From the NCBI GenBank assembly GCA_021199695.1, contig JAJQHP010000147.1, positions 1 through 9,107 of the forward strand: DNA of 9,107 nt. Direction: 5' to 3'. This DNA comes from Clostridiales bacterium (GTDB lineage: Bacteria > Bacillota > Clostridia > Oscillospirales > Oscillospiraceae). A program made the position numbers and the translations under genes. Shown piece after piece: positions 1 to 6,917 of the stretch. Below the pieces are notes generated by a model that did not search any database, was not told the origin of the DNA, and saw only the letters and a program-made list of their open reading frames with translations. How positions within the stretch are numbered: position 1 is the first letter of the stretch; every line of letters starts with the position of its first letter.

Positions 1-3000
1 CGGCTGCGCCGGTGCCGGTGGCGCCCGTGCCGGTGTCGCCCGTGCCGGTGTCCCCCGTGCCGGTGTCTCCTGTGCCGGTGTCGCCAGTGCCGGTGTCGCC
101 GGTGCCGCTGTCATCATCACCGTCATCACTTCCTGTGGTCAGATCCAACCGGAAGTTCTGTGCTGTACGCTTCAGGGTATTGCTGGTATCGCCGTCCACA
201 CGGAACTCTGCCGCAAGTGTATTCACTCCGTCCGTAACCGCCTTGTTTTCAAACGTCTGCTGCAGAATCGTGATCTTAGTGCTGCCGCTCTCCGCGACAT
301 AGTCAACCCCTTCCTCCAGCTTCTCGCCGTTAAGCCACAGGTCAATAAATTCTTCCAAAACGCCGGAGGAGCGGAACTCTTCGTCCTCGTACTCTGTCAG
401 GATGTAATCGTGCGTGCCGCTCTCGTCCACACCGACGGACGTCATAATGTCGTAACCGTCATCCGTGGCGTAGTAGACGTTGTCGTTGGTGTTTTCCAAA
501 ACCGTCAGCGTCAGCTCCACCGAAGAGGACTCAAAGCTGTACGTATCGCTGGTAAAGGTCGCCTCCACCGTAAAGGTAAACTCGCCGCTCTCCTGGGCGA
601 CGCCGTAAATCTCTCCCGTCGTCGCATACAGCTCCAGACCCTCCGGCAGCTCGCCGTCTGTCAGGGTGAAGTTTACTTCTGTCCAGTCGTACATATTGTC
701 CGTGGTGATCAGATAGGAATAGGGCACATATTTGACCGCGTCGTCTACGCTCTCTGTCACGATACCCGGATTCTGGGCAACACCGGTCAGGTTGATCACA
801 ATGGGCTCCTGACCGTCTGCATAGACAGTCAACGTCCCCTCAATCTCTCCGTCCCCGTCCGGCAACAGCCGGATCTTGGCCAGGTTGGACAGCTCGCCAT
901 AGGTGGAGCTGGAGGAGGTGGAGGTAAAGGCTGCCAGCGTGTCGTTTCCTTCGCCGCCTACCGTCCAGTAGTCGTCCAGTTTGCAGTTAGTGGCGTTCAG
1001 CTCCACCCGCAGGCCGGTCAGCTCCTCGTCTCCGATGTTGGCGATCAGGATGTCGTGCTTGTACTCAAAGTACTCGTCCAGGAATACTTCCCTGGTTTCC
1101 GGGCCGCACACATACAGCTGCGCACCCGAGGTCTTTTTCACGAAGTTCACCATGTAATTGCGGACGTTGCCGTCGATGATCACGCTGAACTCCACCGTTC
1201 CGGCGGAGCAGTCGATCGTGTCGCCAGAGACCACCTTACTGCCGTTGACATAGACCTCGATGCGGTCTGCGCTGGCCGTCCAGAACACCGGCTGGAGCGC
1301 CGACAGGTCGGCATCCGCGTCATTGATGAACACAGTCTGATAGCCATAGCCGTACATGGTATCCATGTTAATGGAGCCGCCGTTTTCCACAATATAGGTG
1401 TCCAGGGCCTCGCCGTTCTGCTCTGCGCCGGTCACACGGAACCAGGGGTCGGCCTCACCGATGATGGGCGCGTCGGTAAAGCTCTTCACATAGTTCTCGT
1501 CATATTCAGGGTCGTATTCCATGATACAGACCCAAATCTGGAATACACTTCCGTCCTCAAAAAAGACCGTGAAGTAGACTCCGCCGTTTTCTCTGTTATA
1601 GTTCGCCTTATATCCCCGGGGAGATGCGGTCTGATCGACCGGAATAAGCTCGTCTTTGATGTCCTCCGCATCTGCCGCATCCTCCAGCGTGTCATAGAGT
1701 CCGACAACCGCTTTTGTGACATAGCTGTTGGCATCGTCCCCATAGCCGGTCCCGTGTGCGTTCATAACACAGTAATATTCATCGTCCGCTGAATACCCCT
1801 CATTGAGCATATAATACAGTCTCTCTACAGAGTCGCCCGTCACGCTGCCGCTAAAAATTTCGATTGATATTCCGCCGGTCATCTCGAAACTCGCTACCTC
1901 CCGGCAGAACACGTCCACCATTTCACCATTGTCATAGGCGAAGACATCGACCCCTATATAAGATACATCTGAGGTGATTGAGAAGGAAATCCCGGAGAAT
2001 TTGATGAGCGCACCCGTCTTTACATTCGTGTACACAATAATAAACATATTTTTAGTGTCATACACAGAAAGAGACGGGTCGTAGGTTCCCAGATACCCCG
2101 CATCTGTCTGCGTCATGTCCTGATTCAGGATCTGGTCAGTCAGGTTGTATTCATCTTCAACAGGAATTGATCCAGTATTGAGGTAGCTAATATACCCTGC
2201 GTAAGACAGGATGTCGGCTCGAATATTTGGGTGCTCATCAGCCGTGGAGGATATTCCCAGGTAGTATTCCTTACCGGTAACATGATCGGAATCTGTGTAT
2301 AGGGTGACTGTAATGTCAACGCCAAACTGCGTGTTGACAATTGTGTCGACCCTGTCCGCCACGATTTCAGTCCGGGAGCCATCCTCGCTCTGGGTGTACA
2401 GCTCAAACCCGATGTCTTCCATCACAGAGCTGAGAACATAGACCTTTACAATATAACGGATATTGCTGGAATCCAACTGGTTATTGCTGCCAATGATAAG
2501 CTCTGTCGTATAGACAGAAACGCCTTCCTCTGTTGAGAGGTCGATGGTTTCCCCATTTCCAATGGTGTATTCCTCATACATCTCAACACCATCGGTATCG
2601 TCCTTCACATATCTCCAAACCGTTGTCGCCGAGCTGGGAATGGAGATCGAATTGCCATCAGAATCCTGAAGCTTGGTAAGAACCTCATCCAGGTCCATAG
2701 CAGACAGATCGTCCTCGGAATAATCGCTCAGCACCAGATACGCCTTGACCTCCACGATGGGCAGCAGAGAAGTGACCGAAATGTTGGCGTCCCAGTCGAT
2801 AGCCTCATCTTCTGTCGGCAAAATGCTCTCCTCTGCATCCTCCTCGATCTCCACGATCGGCGTTGCAGGCTCCGTGGCGATCTCTACCGTTGTCTCCGTC
2901 TCCGCGTCCTCTGATGCGGCGTCCGGTTCCTCCGTCTGCTCCGCATCCTCTGTCTCCGGCTCCGCTTCGCCATTCACCTCGGCAGCGTCCGCTTCGTCGG

Positions 3001-3280
3001 CGGTCTCCTCGTCCGGGACGGCTTCCTCCTGGGCATCCTCCCCGGTCGTTTCCCCGTCTGTGGCCGCCTCCTCCGGTGTCTCAGTTTCTTCCTCCTGTGC
3101 CGTCTCTGCCTGGACAGTCTCCTCTGTCTCTTCCTCCTGTGCCGCCTCTGACTGGACAGTCTCTTCTGTCTCTTCTCCCTGCGGCTCTGTGGCGTAGGCC
3201 GCCATGCCGGAGCCGAGCGAGACGGTCAGAATCATCATGACCGCCATCAGCAGCGAAAGTACCTTTTTCCCACTCTTCAT
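1..3280 (-). CDS. Secreted acidic surface protein with Ig-like domains and Gly-Thr-Asp repeat linker (3' end beyond window)
   Basis: The minus-strand frame is open from ATG 3278-3280 to the window edge, giving 1093 residues with no stop, so the C-terminus is missing. Residues 1-30 form a signal peptide: basic MKSGKK, a hydrophobic core, and likely cleavage after AYA. Residues 31-155 are extremely Glu/Asp/Thr-rich and probably extended. Several beta-rich domains follow. Residues about 835-926 match the putative Ig family He_PIG, with the typical LPEGL, TGEIYG and FTFTV pattern. Residues about 955-1045 resemble the X2-like Ig modules of clostridial surface proteins (NGEKL, GVDY, SGSTKITI). The tail is a GTGDT repeat. 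Such a tail often precedes a wall-sorting signal or membrane anchor, but none is visible here. The ribosome site AGGAAGGGG lies 9 nt upstream and overlaps the kinase stop codon, so the two genes are probably cotranscribed and translationally linked. The role is unknown; adhesion or binding of a surface ligand is an inference. Confidence 0.85.
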   Translation of the reverse strand, partial: MKSGKKVLSLLMAVMMILTVSLGSGMAAYATEPQGEETEETVQSEAAQEEETEETVQAETAQEEETETPEEAATDGETTGEDAQEEAVPDEETADEADAAEVNGEAEPETEDAEQTEEPDAASEDAETETTVEIATEPATPIVEIEEDAEESILPTEDEAIDWDANISVTSLLPIVEVKAYLVLSDYSEDDLSAMDLDEVLTKLQDSDGNSISIPSSATTVWRYVKDDTDGVEMYEEYTIGNGETIDLSTEEGVSVYTTELIIGSNNQLDSSNIRYIVKVYVLSSVMEDIGFELYTQSEDGSRTEIVADRVDTIVNTQFGVDITVTLYTDSDHVTGKEYYLGISSTADEHPNIRADILSYAGYISYLNTGSIPVEDEYNLTDQILNQDMTQTDAGYLGTYDPSLSVYDTKNMFIIVYTNVKTGALIKFSGISFSITSDVSYIGVDVFAYDNGEMVDVFCREVASFEMTGGISIEIFSGSVTGDSVERLYYMLNEGYSADDEYYCVMNAHGTGYGDDANSYVTKAVVGLYDTLEDAADAEDIKDELIPVDQTASPRGYKANYNRENGGVYFTVFFEDGSVFQIWVCIMEYDPEYDENYVKSFTDAPIIGEADPWFRVTGAEQNGEALDTYIVENGGSINMDTMYGYGYQTVFINDADADLSALQPVFWTASADRIEVYVNGSKVVSGDTIDCSAGTVEFSVIIDGNVRNYMVNFVKKTSGAQLYVCGPETREVFLDEYFEYKHDILIANIGDEELTGLRVELNATNCKLDDYWTVGGEGNDTLAAFTSTSSSSTYGELSNLAKIRLLPDGDGEIEGTLTVYADGQEPIVINLTGVAQNPGIVTESVDDAVKYVPYSYLITTDNMYDWTEVNFTLTDGELPEGLELYATTGEIYGVAQESGEFTFTVEATFTSDTYSFESSSVELTLTVLENTNDNVYYATDDGYDIMTSVGVDESGTHDYILTEYEDEEFRSSGVLEEFIDLWLNGEKLEEGVDYVAESGSTKITILQQTFENKAVTDGVNTLAAEFRVDGDTSNTLKRTAQNFRLDLTTGSDDGDDDSGTGDTGTGDTGTGDTGTGDTGTGDTGTGATGTGAA
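12..116 (-). repeat. 15-bp tandem repeat, about 7 units, encoding Gly-Thr-Gly-Asp-Thr
   Basis: Seven consecutive 15-bp units lie at 12-26, 27-41, 42-56, 57-71, 72-86, 87-101 and a degenerate 102-116. They encode a flexible GTGDT linker in the surface protein. Differences between the central units fall at the third positions of Gly and Thr codons and are silent. The unit at 12-26 has one Asp-to-Ala change. The array may continue for a short way past the left edge. Confidence 0.9.
3088..3171 (-). repeat. Two-copy 42-bp tandem repeat in the acidic region
   Basis: Bases 3088-3129 and 3130-3171 match at 39 of 42 positions by eye. They encode two 14-residue blocks of the type EETEETVQ followed by an Ala/Glu-rich segment, just after the signal peptide of the surface protein. 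A partial third copy follows at about 3172-3180. This is an internal duplication that lengthens the acidic stretch. Confidence 0.8.
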
Positions 3281-3289
3281 TGTCTGTGT

Positions 3290-3298
3290 CCCCTTCCT
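3290..3298 (-). promoter_or_regulatory. Ribosome binding site of the surface protein, overlapping the kinase stop
   Basis: On the minus strand AGGAAGGGG lies 9 nt before the ATG at 3280. Its first two bases are the last two of the kinase TAG stop codon (3297-3299). The overlap fixes the start of the surface protein and suggests translational coupling to the kinase. Confidence 0.7.
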
Positions 3299-6200
3299 AT
3301 TTCTGTGCAATTTGGATGAGCTCGTCTATATGATAAATGCGCGATTGGCGCAAATTACCACTGGGATAGTCAAAATAAAGGGTATCATCCCTCACGTCGC
3401 AGAGATACGGCAGGTCTGCCAGCACCTCGCACTTCTCGTTCAGCAGCTGTCCATAATAGTATCCGTCCGTTGTAATGTACTGAACCACAATGTTGTCCCC
3501 CACCTGTGTAACGTAGGTCAGGTAGGCGTCCTCCTCCAGCATACAGAACAGTTCCCCTGTCTCCAGGCTGTACACCTCTGCGTCCCCATGCAGCGGGGCG
3601 ACAATGGAAAACTGTTCCGTCTCGAAGTGCTCCTCCAGGGAGGCGTCCGGCGTCTCCCCCGTCCCTTCCCAGAGCAATGTCCCGTCAAGGCCGCTGTAGG
3701 CGGCAATTCTTCCATCGTTATAGGTCACTTCCAGCCGGGAGCCGTCCTCATCCCGGATGTATTGCTGGTCGTATACATTCGCTGCGTCGGGGATATCCAC
3801 CTCTGCCAGCATATCTCCGTCCCGGTTGTAGAGCCGAAACTGGTCATAGGAGAACAGCATCAATACAGTACCGTCCGCGCTGACCCGCGCCTCGCCGTGG
3901 TCATAGTCATAATCATAGGAAAACAGCTCCGCCTCTTCATGGCCCTCATAGCGAAGGATTCGAATGACAGCAGAGTTCCGGCTTCCCACCAGCGCAGTCT
4001 CTCCCGCCAGACAGAGAAAATCGCTGCTGGTGTCGCTGGTCTCCTCGGATATCAGCGACGCCGTCCCGTCAAAAAACAGGAATCCTGTCGCCGATGAGAT
4101 CAGCGTGTGCGTACCATCCGTGGCATAGTGGAGAATGTTCTCCGCCGTGGTGACGAGACCGGTCTGATCTCCCGTGTCCGGGTCGATTTGGACCAGGATA
4201 TTGCCCAGCTGAACATAGATCCCGTTTGCATCCGTCTGCACGCTGTAGGCGCTGTTCTCTAACGGGAAGACGTCCTCAGTCATCGTGTCGGTATTGATGA
4301 TAGCGAACCCGGAATCCGTGGATGATGAGGCGGAGAAAGCGAAATACTGCCGGAAAAAGCCGCCCTCAAAATGTGTATACCCGGACGTCTCATCCAGCAC
4401 TGGGACGACCTCTCCCCCGCCCGTCAGATCATACAGGCGCAGGGAACCGTCAGCGAAGCTGACCGCCAACATACCGCCATCCCGGCTGAGCGCAAGCAAA
4501 TTGTCGTTTGGATTGGCAAAGCTGTCATTCACCGTGACCCGCTGGCATCTGCCGTCAAAATCGACCACACACATAACCGATCCATCTGCAGCATTATACA
4601 CGGTGGCAAAGGGATCATCCTTATATATCGCAGCCACACAGCTCCCGTCTTCTGAGATACACAGCGATGTCGCCGCATTACCGACCCAAAGTGTGCGCCC
4701 CTCTGCAATGCTGTAGGCAGTCAAGCCATCGCTACCCGCATAAAGGACCGTGTCTCCGTCCAGATATGCGACCTCAGACAGGGCGGAGCTTTCTGTCGGG
4801 AGCGTCGCAAGGATCTCGCAGCGCTCCGTATCAATGACCGCCAGGGAATAGGCATAGATACAGGCTGCCGTCTCTCCGTCCGGGGCAATCGCCAGGTAGA
4901 GTGGCTCAGATGGCAGTTCCACCGTCTCGTAGGTTTTATACCCGTCTGACAGGTCATACACACCCAGCGCCTCCGTCAGCACCCGCTGTGACTCTGTCGT
5001 CCATTCAGGCTGCAACAGACTTGTCTCAGCAGGTAACGACTGGAGCGCATACTGTATGGCCGCTGCCGTGTCCCCCTCGGACAGCGCATCCTGAGCGTAC
5101 TCCGCCAGTTTCAGCCATTCCTCAGTGGTTTGCATTCTCTTCAATCCGATGAACGCGGAAATAATGCCCAGAGCGAAGCATACCGTGAGCACTGCATAGA
5201 CTGCCGCGCATTGTCTTTTCCGGCGCAGGACACGGGGATCGTTCTCCCGCAAATGATTCAGCGCCTCCAGCATCTCCTCCGCCGTCTGGTAGCGAAGATC
5301 CGGATTGGGGTTCATCGCTCTGGAGATGATTTGGACGATCTGGGGGCTGAACAGCGTTTCTGAGAGAGGCGTCACTTCTGTTGCGGCCCTGGCCGGTCTT
5401 GTCCCGCTGAGCAGATGATAAAGCGTAGCCCCTACACTGTAGATATCAGAGCGAACGTCCGGCACAACCGCCCGTCTCCTGCTGGAACGGGATTTATAAC
5501 CGGAGGATGACTGCGGCGGACCTGATACCGCTTTTGGGCTGTGCAGCGGCTTCGCAAGCCCGTTCTCGTCCTGCTTTCCATCTGTCTGCGTCTGCACGAT
5601 TCCCACTGTCGCAGTGGTTTCGCTCGGCTTCTGTCCCGAAGCCGTCATGCTTTCCGTCTCGCTATCCGGCAGGCCTCTATCCGTTGTCTCTGTCTCAGTT
5701 TCAGTCACAGAGTACGCCCTTCTCTTGTTTCCCTCGCTGCGGGAGGCTTCCGCTCCGTTCCTTCCCCCTATGTAGACGGCATCAGCGTTGGAACCGCCTC
5801 CGATGCTGCTAAAGGAGTAATCCAACCCATAGTGTTCCGGAGAAGCATAGCCAGGACTGCATCCGATCGCAGACTCTTCTCCCAGGGCAAGGGCGATATT
5901 AAAGTCAATCAGGCAGATGTCTCCATTCGGGCGAAGCATCAGGTTGGCCGGTTTGATATCACTGTGGACAAAGCCTCTGGGCGGTGAGCCGTGCGTAGGG
6001 CTGTGAAGGTAACAAAGCGCCTCCAGAATCTGCCTGGCCCATTGGATGACCTGGGGCTGCGAAAACCGTTCTCCCCGTTTCAGCGGTTTGTCCAGGCTTT
6101 CTCCCTCGATATAGTCGATCACCGTGTAGACGATGCCGTCTTCCAGGAAGAAATCATATACCTGCGGGATGTAAGTGTGGCTCAGCTTCTTGAGGATGTC

Positions 6201-6365
6201 CACCTCCCGCCGCAGCAGTTCCTGACGGGTGGTCAGTTTTCGTTTATCCGCCTTTAGAACAACTTTTTTCCCCAGCCGCATATGGTAAGCCAGATAGACA
6301 ACTCCACCGCCGCCTGACCCGATTTGCTCGATCACCTGATATGTCGAGGCAATGATTTTAGCCAT
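3297..6365 (-). CDS. Transmembrane Ser/Thr protein kinase with extracellular beta-propeller-like domain
   Basis: This is a 1022-residue Hanks-type kinase. Visible landmarks are the Gly-rich loop at 16-22 (GSGGGG), the ATP-anchoring Lys38 in VVLK, Glu54 of helix C, the catalytic loop HSDIKPAN at 134-141 (Asp136, Lys138, Asn141), metal-binding Asp154 in DFN, SPE at 175-177, and helix F near RSDIYSVG (304-311). The Arg before the catalytic Asp is replaced by Ser, so it is a non-RD kinase. About 120 low-complexity residues (181-300) are inserted between SPE and helix F. A membrane helix spans about 385-408. Residues 414-470 resemble the helical linker that precedes WD40 propellers in clostridial multidomain proteins. 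Residues about 480-1020 contain repeated beta-strand units with DG turns, as in WD40/PQQ-like propellers. The topology implies an internal kinase and an external sensor. AAAGGAAG lies 6 nt before the ATG. The gene sits second in the operon, between the small membrane protein and the surface protein. The ligand and substrates are unknown. Confidence 0.93.
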   Translation of the reverse strand: MAKIIASTYQVIEQIGSGGGGVVYLAYHMRLGKKVVLKADKRKLTTRQELLRREVDILKKLSHTYIPQVYDFFLEDGIVYTVIDYIEGESLDKPLKRGERFSQPQVIQWARQILEALCYLHSPTHGSPPRGFVHSDIKPANLMLRPNGDICLIDFNIALALGEESAIGCSPGYASPEHYGLDYSFSSIGGGSNADAVYIGGRNGAEASRSEGNKRRAYSVTETETETTDRGLPDSETESMTASGQKPSETTATVGIVQTQTDGKQDENGLAKPLHSPKAVSGPPQSSSGYKSRSSRRRAVVPDVRSDIYSVGATLYHLLSGTRPARAATEVTPLSETLFSPQIVQIISRAMNPNPDLRYQTAEEMLEALNHLRENDPRVLRRKRQCAAVYAVLTVCFALGIISAFIGLKRMQTTEEWLKLAEYAQDALSEGDTAAAIQYALQSLPAETSLLQPEWTTESQRVLTEALGVYDLSDGYKTYETVELPSEPLYLAIAPDGETAACIYAYSLAVIDTERCEILATLPTESSALSEVAYLDGDTVLYAGSDGLTAYSIAEGRTLWVGNAATSLCISEDGSCVAAIYKDDPFATVYNAADGSVMCVVDFDGRCQRVTVNDSFANPNDNLLALSRDGGMLAVSFADGSLRLYDLTGGGEVVPVLDETSGYTHFEGGFFRQYFAFSASSSTDSGFAIINTDTMTEDVFPLENSAYSVQTDANGIYVQLGNILVQIDPDTGDQTGLVTTAENILHYATDGTHTLISSATGFLFFDGTASLISEETSDTSSDFLCLAGETALVGSRNSAVIRILRYEGHEEAELFSYDYDYDHGEARVSADGTVLMLFSYDQFRLYNRDGDMLAEVDIPDAANVYDQQYIRDEDGSRLEVTYNDGRIAAYSGLDGTLLWEGTGETPDASLEEHFETEQFSIVAPLHGDAEVYSLETGELFCMLEEDAYLTYVTQVGDNIVVQYITTDGYYYGQLLNEKCEVLADLPYLCDVRDDTLYFDYPSGNLRQSRIYHIDELIQIAQK
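5466..5825 (-). other. In-frame, palindrome-rich insertion inside the kinase domain
   Basis: This segment encodes kinase residues about 181-300, between the SPE motif and helix F, where related kinases usually have only a few residues. The protein sequence is rich in Ser, Thr, Glu, Lys and Arg (for example VTETETETTD and RSSRRR) and looks disordered. The DNA contains short hairpins: GGCTT-N3-AAGCC at 5548-5560, CCACTG-N3-CAGTGG at 5603-5617, and CGGCTTC-N6-GAAGCCG at 5625-5644. It may be a dispersed repeat that inserted in frame, or an expanded loop carrying phosphorylation sites. The edges are approximate and there is no clear target duplication. Confidence 0.55.
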
Positions 6366-6371
6366 ACCGCA

Positions 6372-6379
6372 CTTCCTTT
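6372..6379 (-). promoter_or_regulatory. Ribosome binding site of the kinase
   Basis: The minus strand carries AAAGGAAG ending 6 nt before the ATG at 6363-6365. It lies in the 33-bp gap after the small membrane protein and supports the chosen kinase start. Confidence 0.7.
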
Positions 6380-6398
6380 GCCGTTCCTCTGCGCCCGC

Positions 6399-6563
6399 TT
6401 ATGTCCGGTGGACGGGGCCTTTTCCATACTCTGCATCCAACCTGGCGTTCAGCTTTGTCGCTCTTCGCTTGGAAATAAGGAAGTATACTGAGGCCGCCAT
6501 GAGTGAACCGGCTGCTGCAATCATTCCACCATAAAACAAAAGTTCACTTGTAGACCAGTTCAC
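6399..6563 (-). CDS. Small single-pass membrane protein heading the kinase operon
   Basis: This 54-residue reading frame starts with GTG (6561-6563) and ends at TAA (6399-6401). A short polar N-terminus (NWSTSE) is followed by a hydrophobic segment at about 8-30 (LLFYGGMIAAAG, then LMAASVYFLI). After it comes a basic juxtamembrane stretch SKRRATK and a charged tail ending EYGKGPVHRT. The positive residues after the helix predict that the C-terminus is inside. GGAGG lies 12 nt upstream of the GTG, which is a little long. The frame is open back to a TAA at 6585-6587, so no earlier ATG exists. An ATG at codon 14 would cut into the hydrophobic segment and lacks a well-spaced ribosome site. The gene ends 33 bp before the kinase. 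It may be a regulator or assembly partner of the kinase, which is inferred from position alone. Confidence 0.72.
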   Translation of the reverse strand: MNWSTSELLFYGGMIAAAGSLMAASVYFLISKRRATKLNARLDAEYGKGPVHRT

Positions 6564-6770
6564 GCTCCCTGCACGCCTCCATTCTTAGCCTGTGGTTCCC
6601 ATTCCATCATCACACAGTCAGGCAAATACGTCCGGCCGCCGTTTTCGCAGAGTTGATTACTCTGCGATTTGGATTTGCGCACAGATTACGCATTGCACCA
6701 CCGATTCCCAAAAGCGCAACTGTAATGATGCCTCATAGAAGATTTATTTCCTGCACAAGCTATTTGTGGC
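6564..6770. other. Intergenic region between divergent kinase operon and Crp/Fnr gene
   Basis: This stretch separates the kinase operon (leftward) from the regulator (rightward). It holds a GGAGG ribosome site for the small membrane protein (6576-6580) and the left 37-bp inverted repeat (6642-6678). The promoter of the kinase operon should lie here or further right, but no convincing -35/-10 pair could be found on the minus strand. Confidence 0.6.
6642..6678 (+). repeat. Left copy of 37-bp inverted repeat (IR-L)
   Basis: It is identical over all 37 bases to the reverse complement of 7555-7591. Inside it, 6646-6666 is a perfect palindrome, CGCAGAGT-N5-ACTCTGCG. It begins with TTTT at the outer edge and ends with GGATTTGC at the inner edge. 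Identity stops abruptly on both sides. The repeat lies 79 bp upstream of the GTG of the small membrane protein, so it may be transcribed as a hairpin in that operon's leader. Confidence 0.93.
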
Positions 6771-6840
6771 GTGTATGAAGCAATGATGAAAATAAAACGA
6801 CAAATGGGGAATTCCGATGAAGATGAAAATTCGCTGAAAA

Positions 6841-6854
6841 TTGATTTAGGTCAA
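6841..6854 (+). promoter_or_regulatory. Fnr/Crp-type operator upstream of the regulator
   Basis: The site reads TTGAT-TTAG-GTCAA, one base away from the Fnr consensus TTGAT-N4-ATCAA. Its centre is about 42 bp before the start point predicted from the -10 box, the usual place for an activator site of the class II type. It may be bound by the protein encoded just downstream (autoregulation), by another family member, or by nothing. Confidence 0.5.
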
Positions 6855-6877
6855 TGCAAGGAAAAGCACCTATCTGA

Positions 6878-6883
6878 TATAAT
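6878..6883 (+). promoter_or_regulatory. -10 promoter element of the Crp/Fnr gene
   Basis: A perfect TATAAT lies 34 bp before the preferred ATG. No good -35 hexamer is found at 16-18 bp spacing, which fits a promoter that needs an activator bound at 6841-6854. Confidence 0.55.
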
Positions 6884-6903
6884 AGCTAATAATATTAAAA
6901 TGC

Positions 6904-6908
6904 AAGGA
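6904..6908 (+). promoter_or_regulatory. Ribosome binding site deciding the Crp/Fnr start
   Basis: AAGGA lies 9 nt before the ATG at 6918. No comparable site precedes the upstream in-frame ATG at 6771. Confidence 0.55.
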
Positions 6909-6917
6909 TGCGGAAGA

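Noticed and set aside
12..302. Plus-strand frame with Pro-Val-Ser repeats
   Set aside because: This is the antisense reading of the GTGDT repeat. Silent variation follows the minus frame, so the minus frame is the coding one.
410..1792. A 460-codon open frame on the plus strand
   Set aside because: It lies wholly antisense to the surface protein, has no ribosome site, and its composition is what the complementary codons would give. The minus frame has a signal peptide and recognisable domains.
5507..5987. Overlapping plus-strand open frames opposite the kinase insertion
   Set aside because: They are shadows of a low-complexity region with few stop codons; no start signals or recognisable protein.
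6352..6534. Plus-strand 60-codon frame across the kinase start
   Set aside because: It is antisense to both the kinase start and the small membrane protein, which has the better protein features.
6646..6666. Palindrome as a Crp/Fnr operator
   Set aside because: The arms CGCAGAGT/ACTCTGCG do not match the TTGAT-N4-ATCAA or TGTGA-N6-TCACA types, so binding by the nearby regulator is not supported.
6675..6719. TTGCGC (6675-6680) and GCGCAA (6714-6719) as a regulatory inverted repeat
   Set aside because: Only 6 bp arms with 33 bp between them, easily expected by chance.
6771..6917. N-terminal 49-residue extension of the Crp/Fnr regulator
   Set aside because: It covers the TATAAT box and the Fnr-like site, has no ribosome site, and does not resemble the family. 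Start 6918 is preferred.
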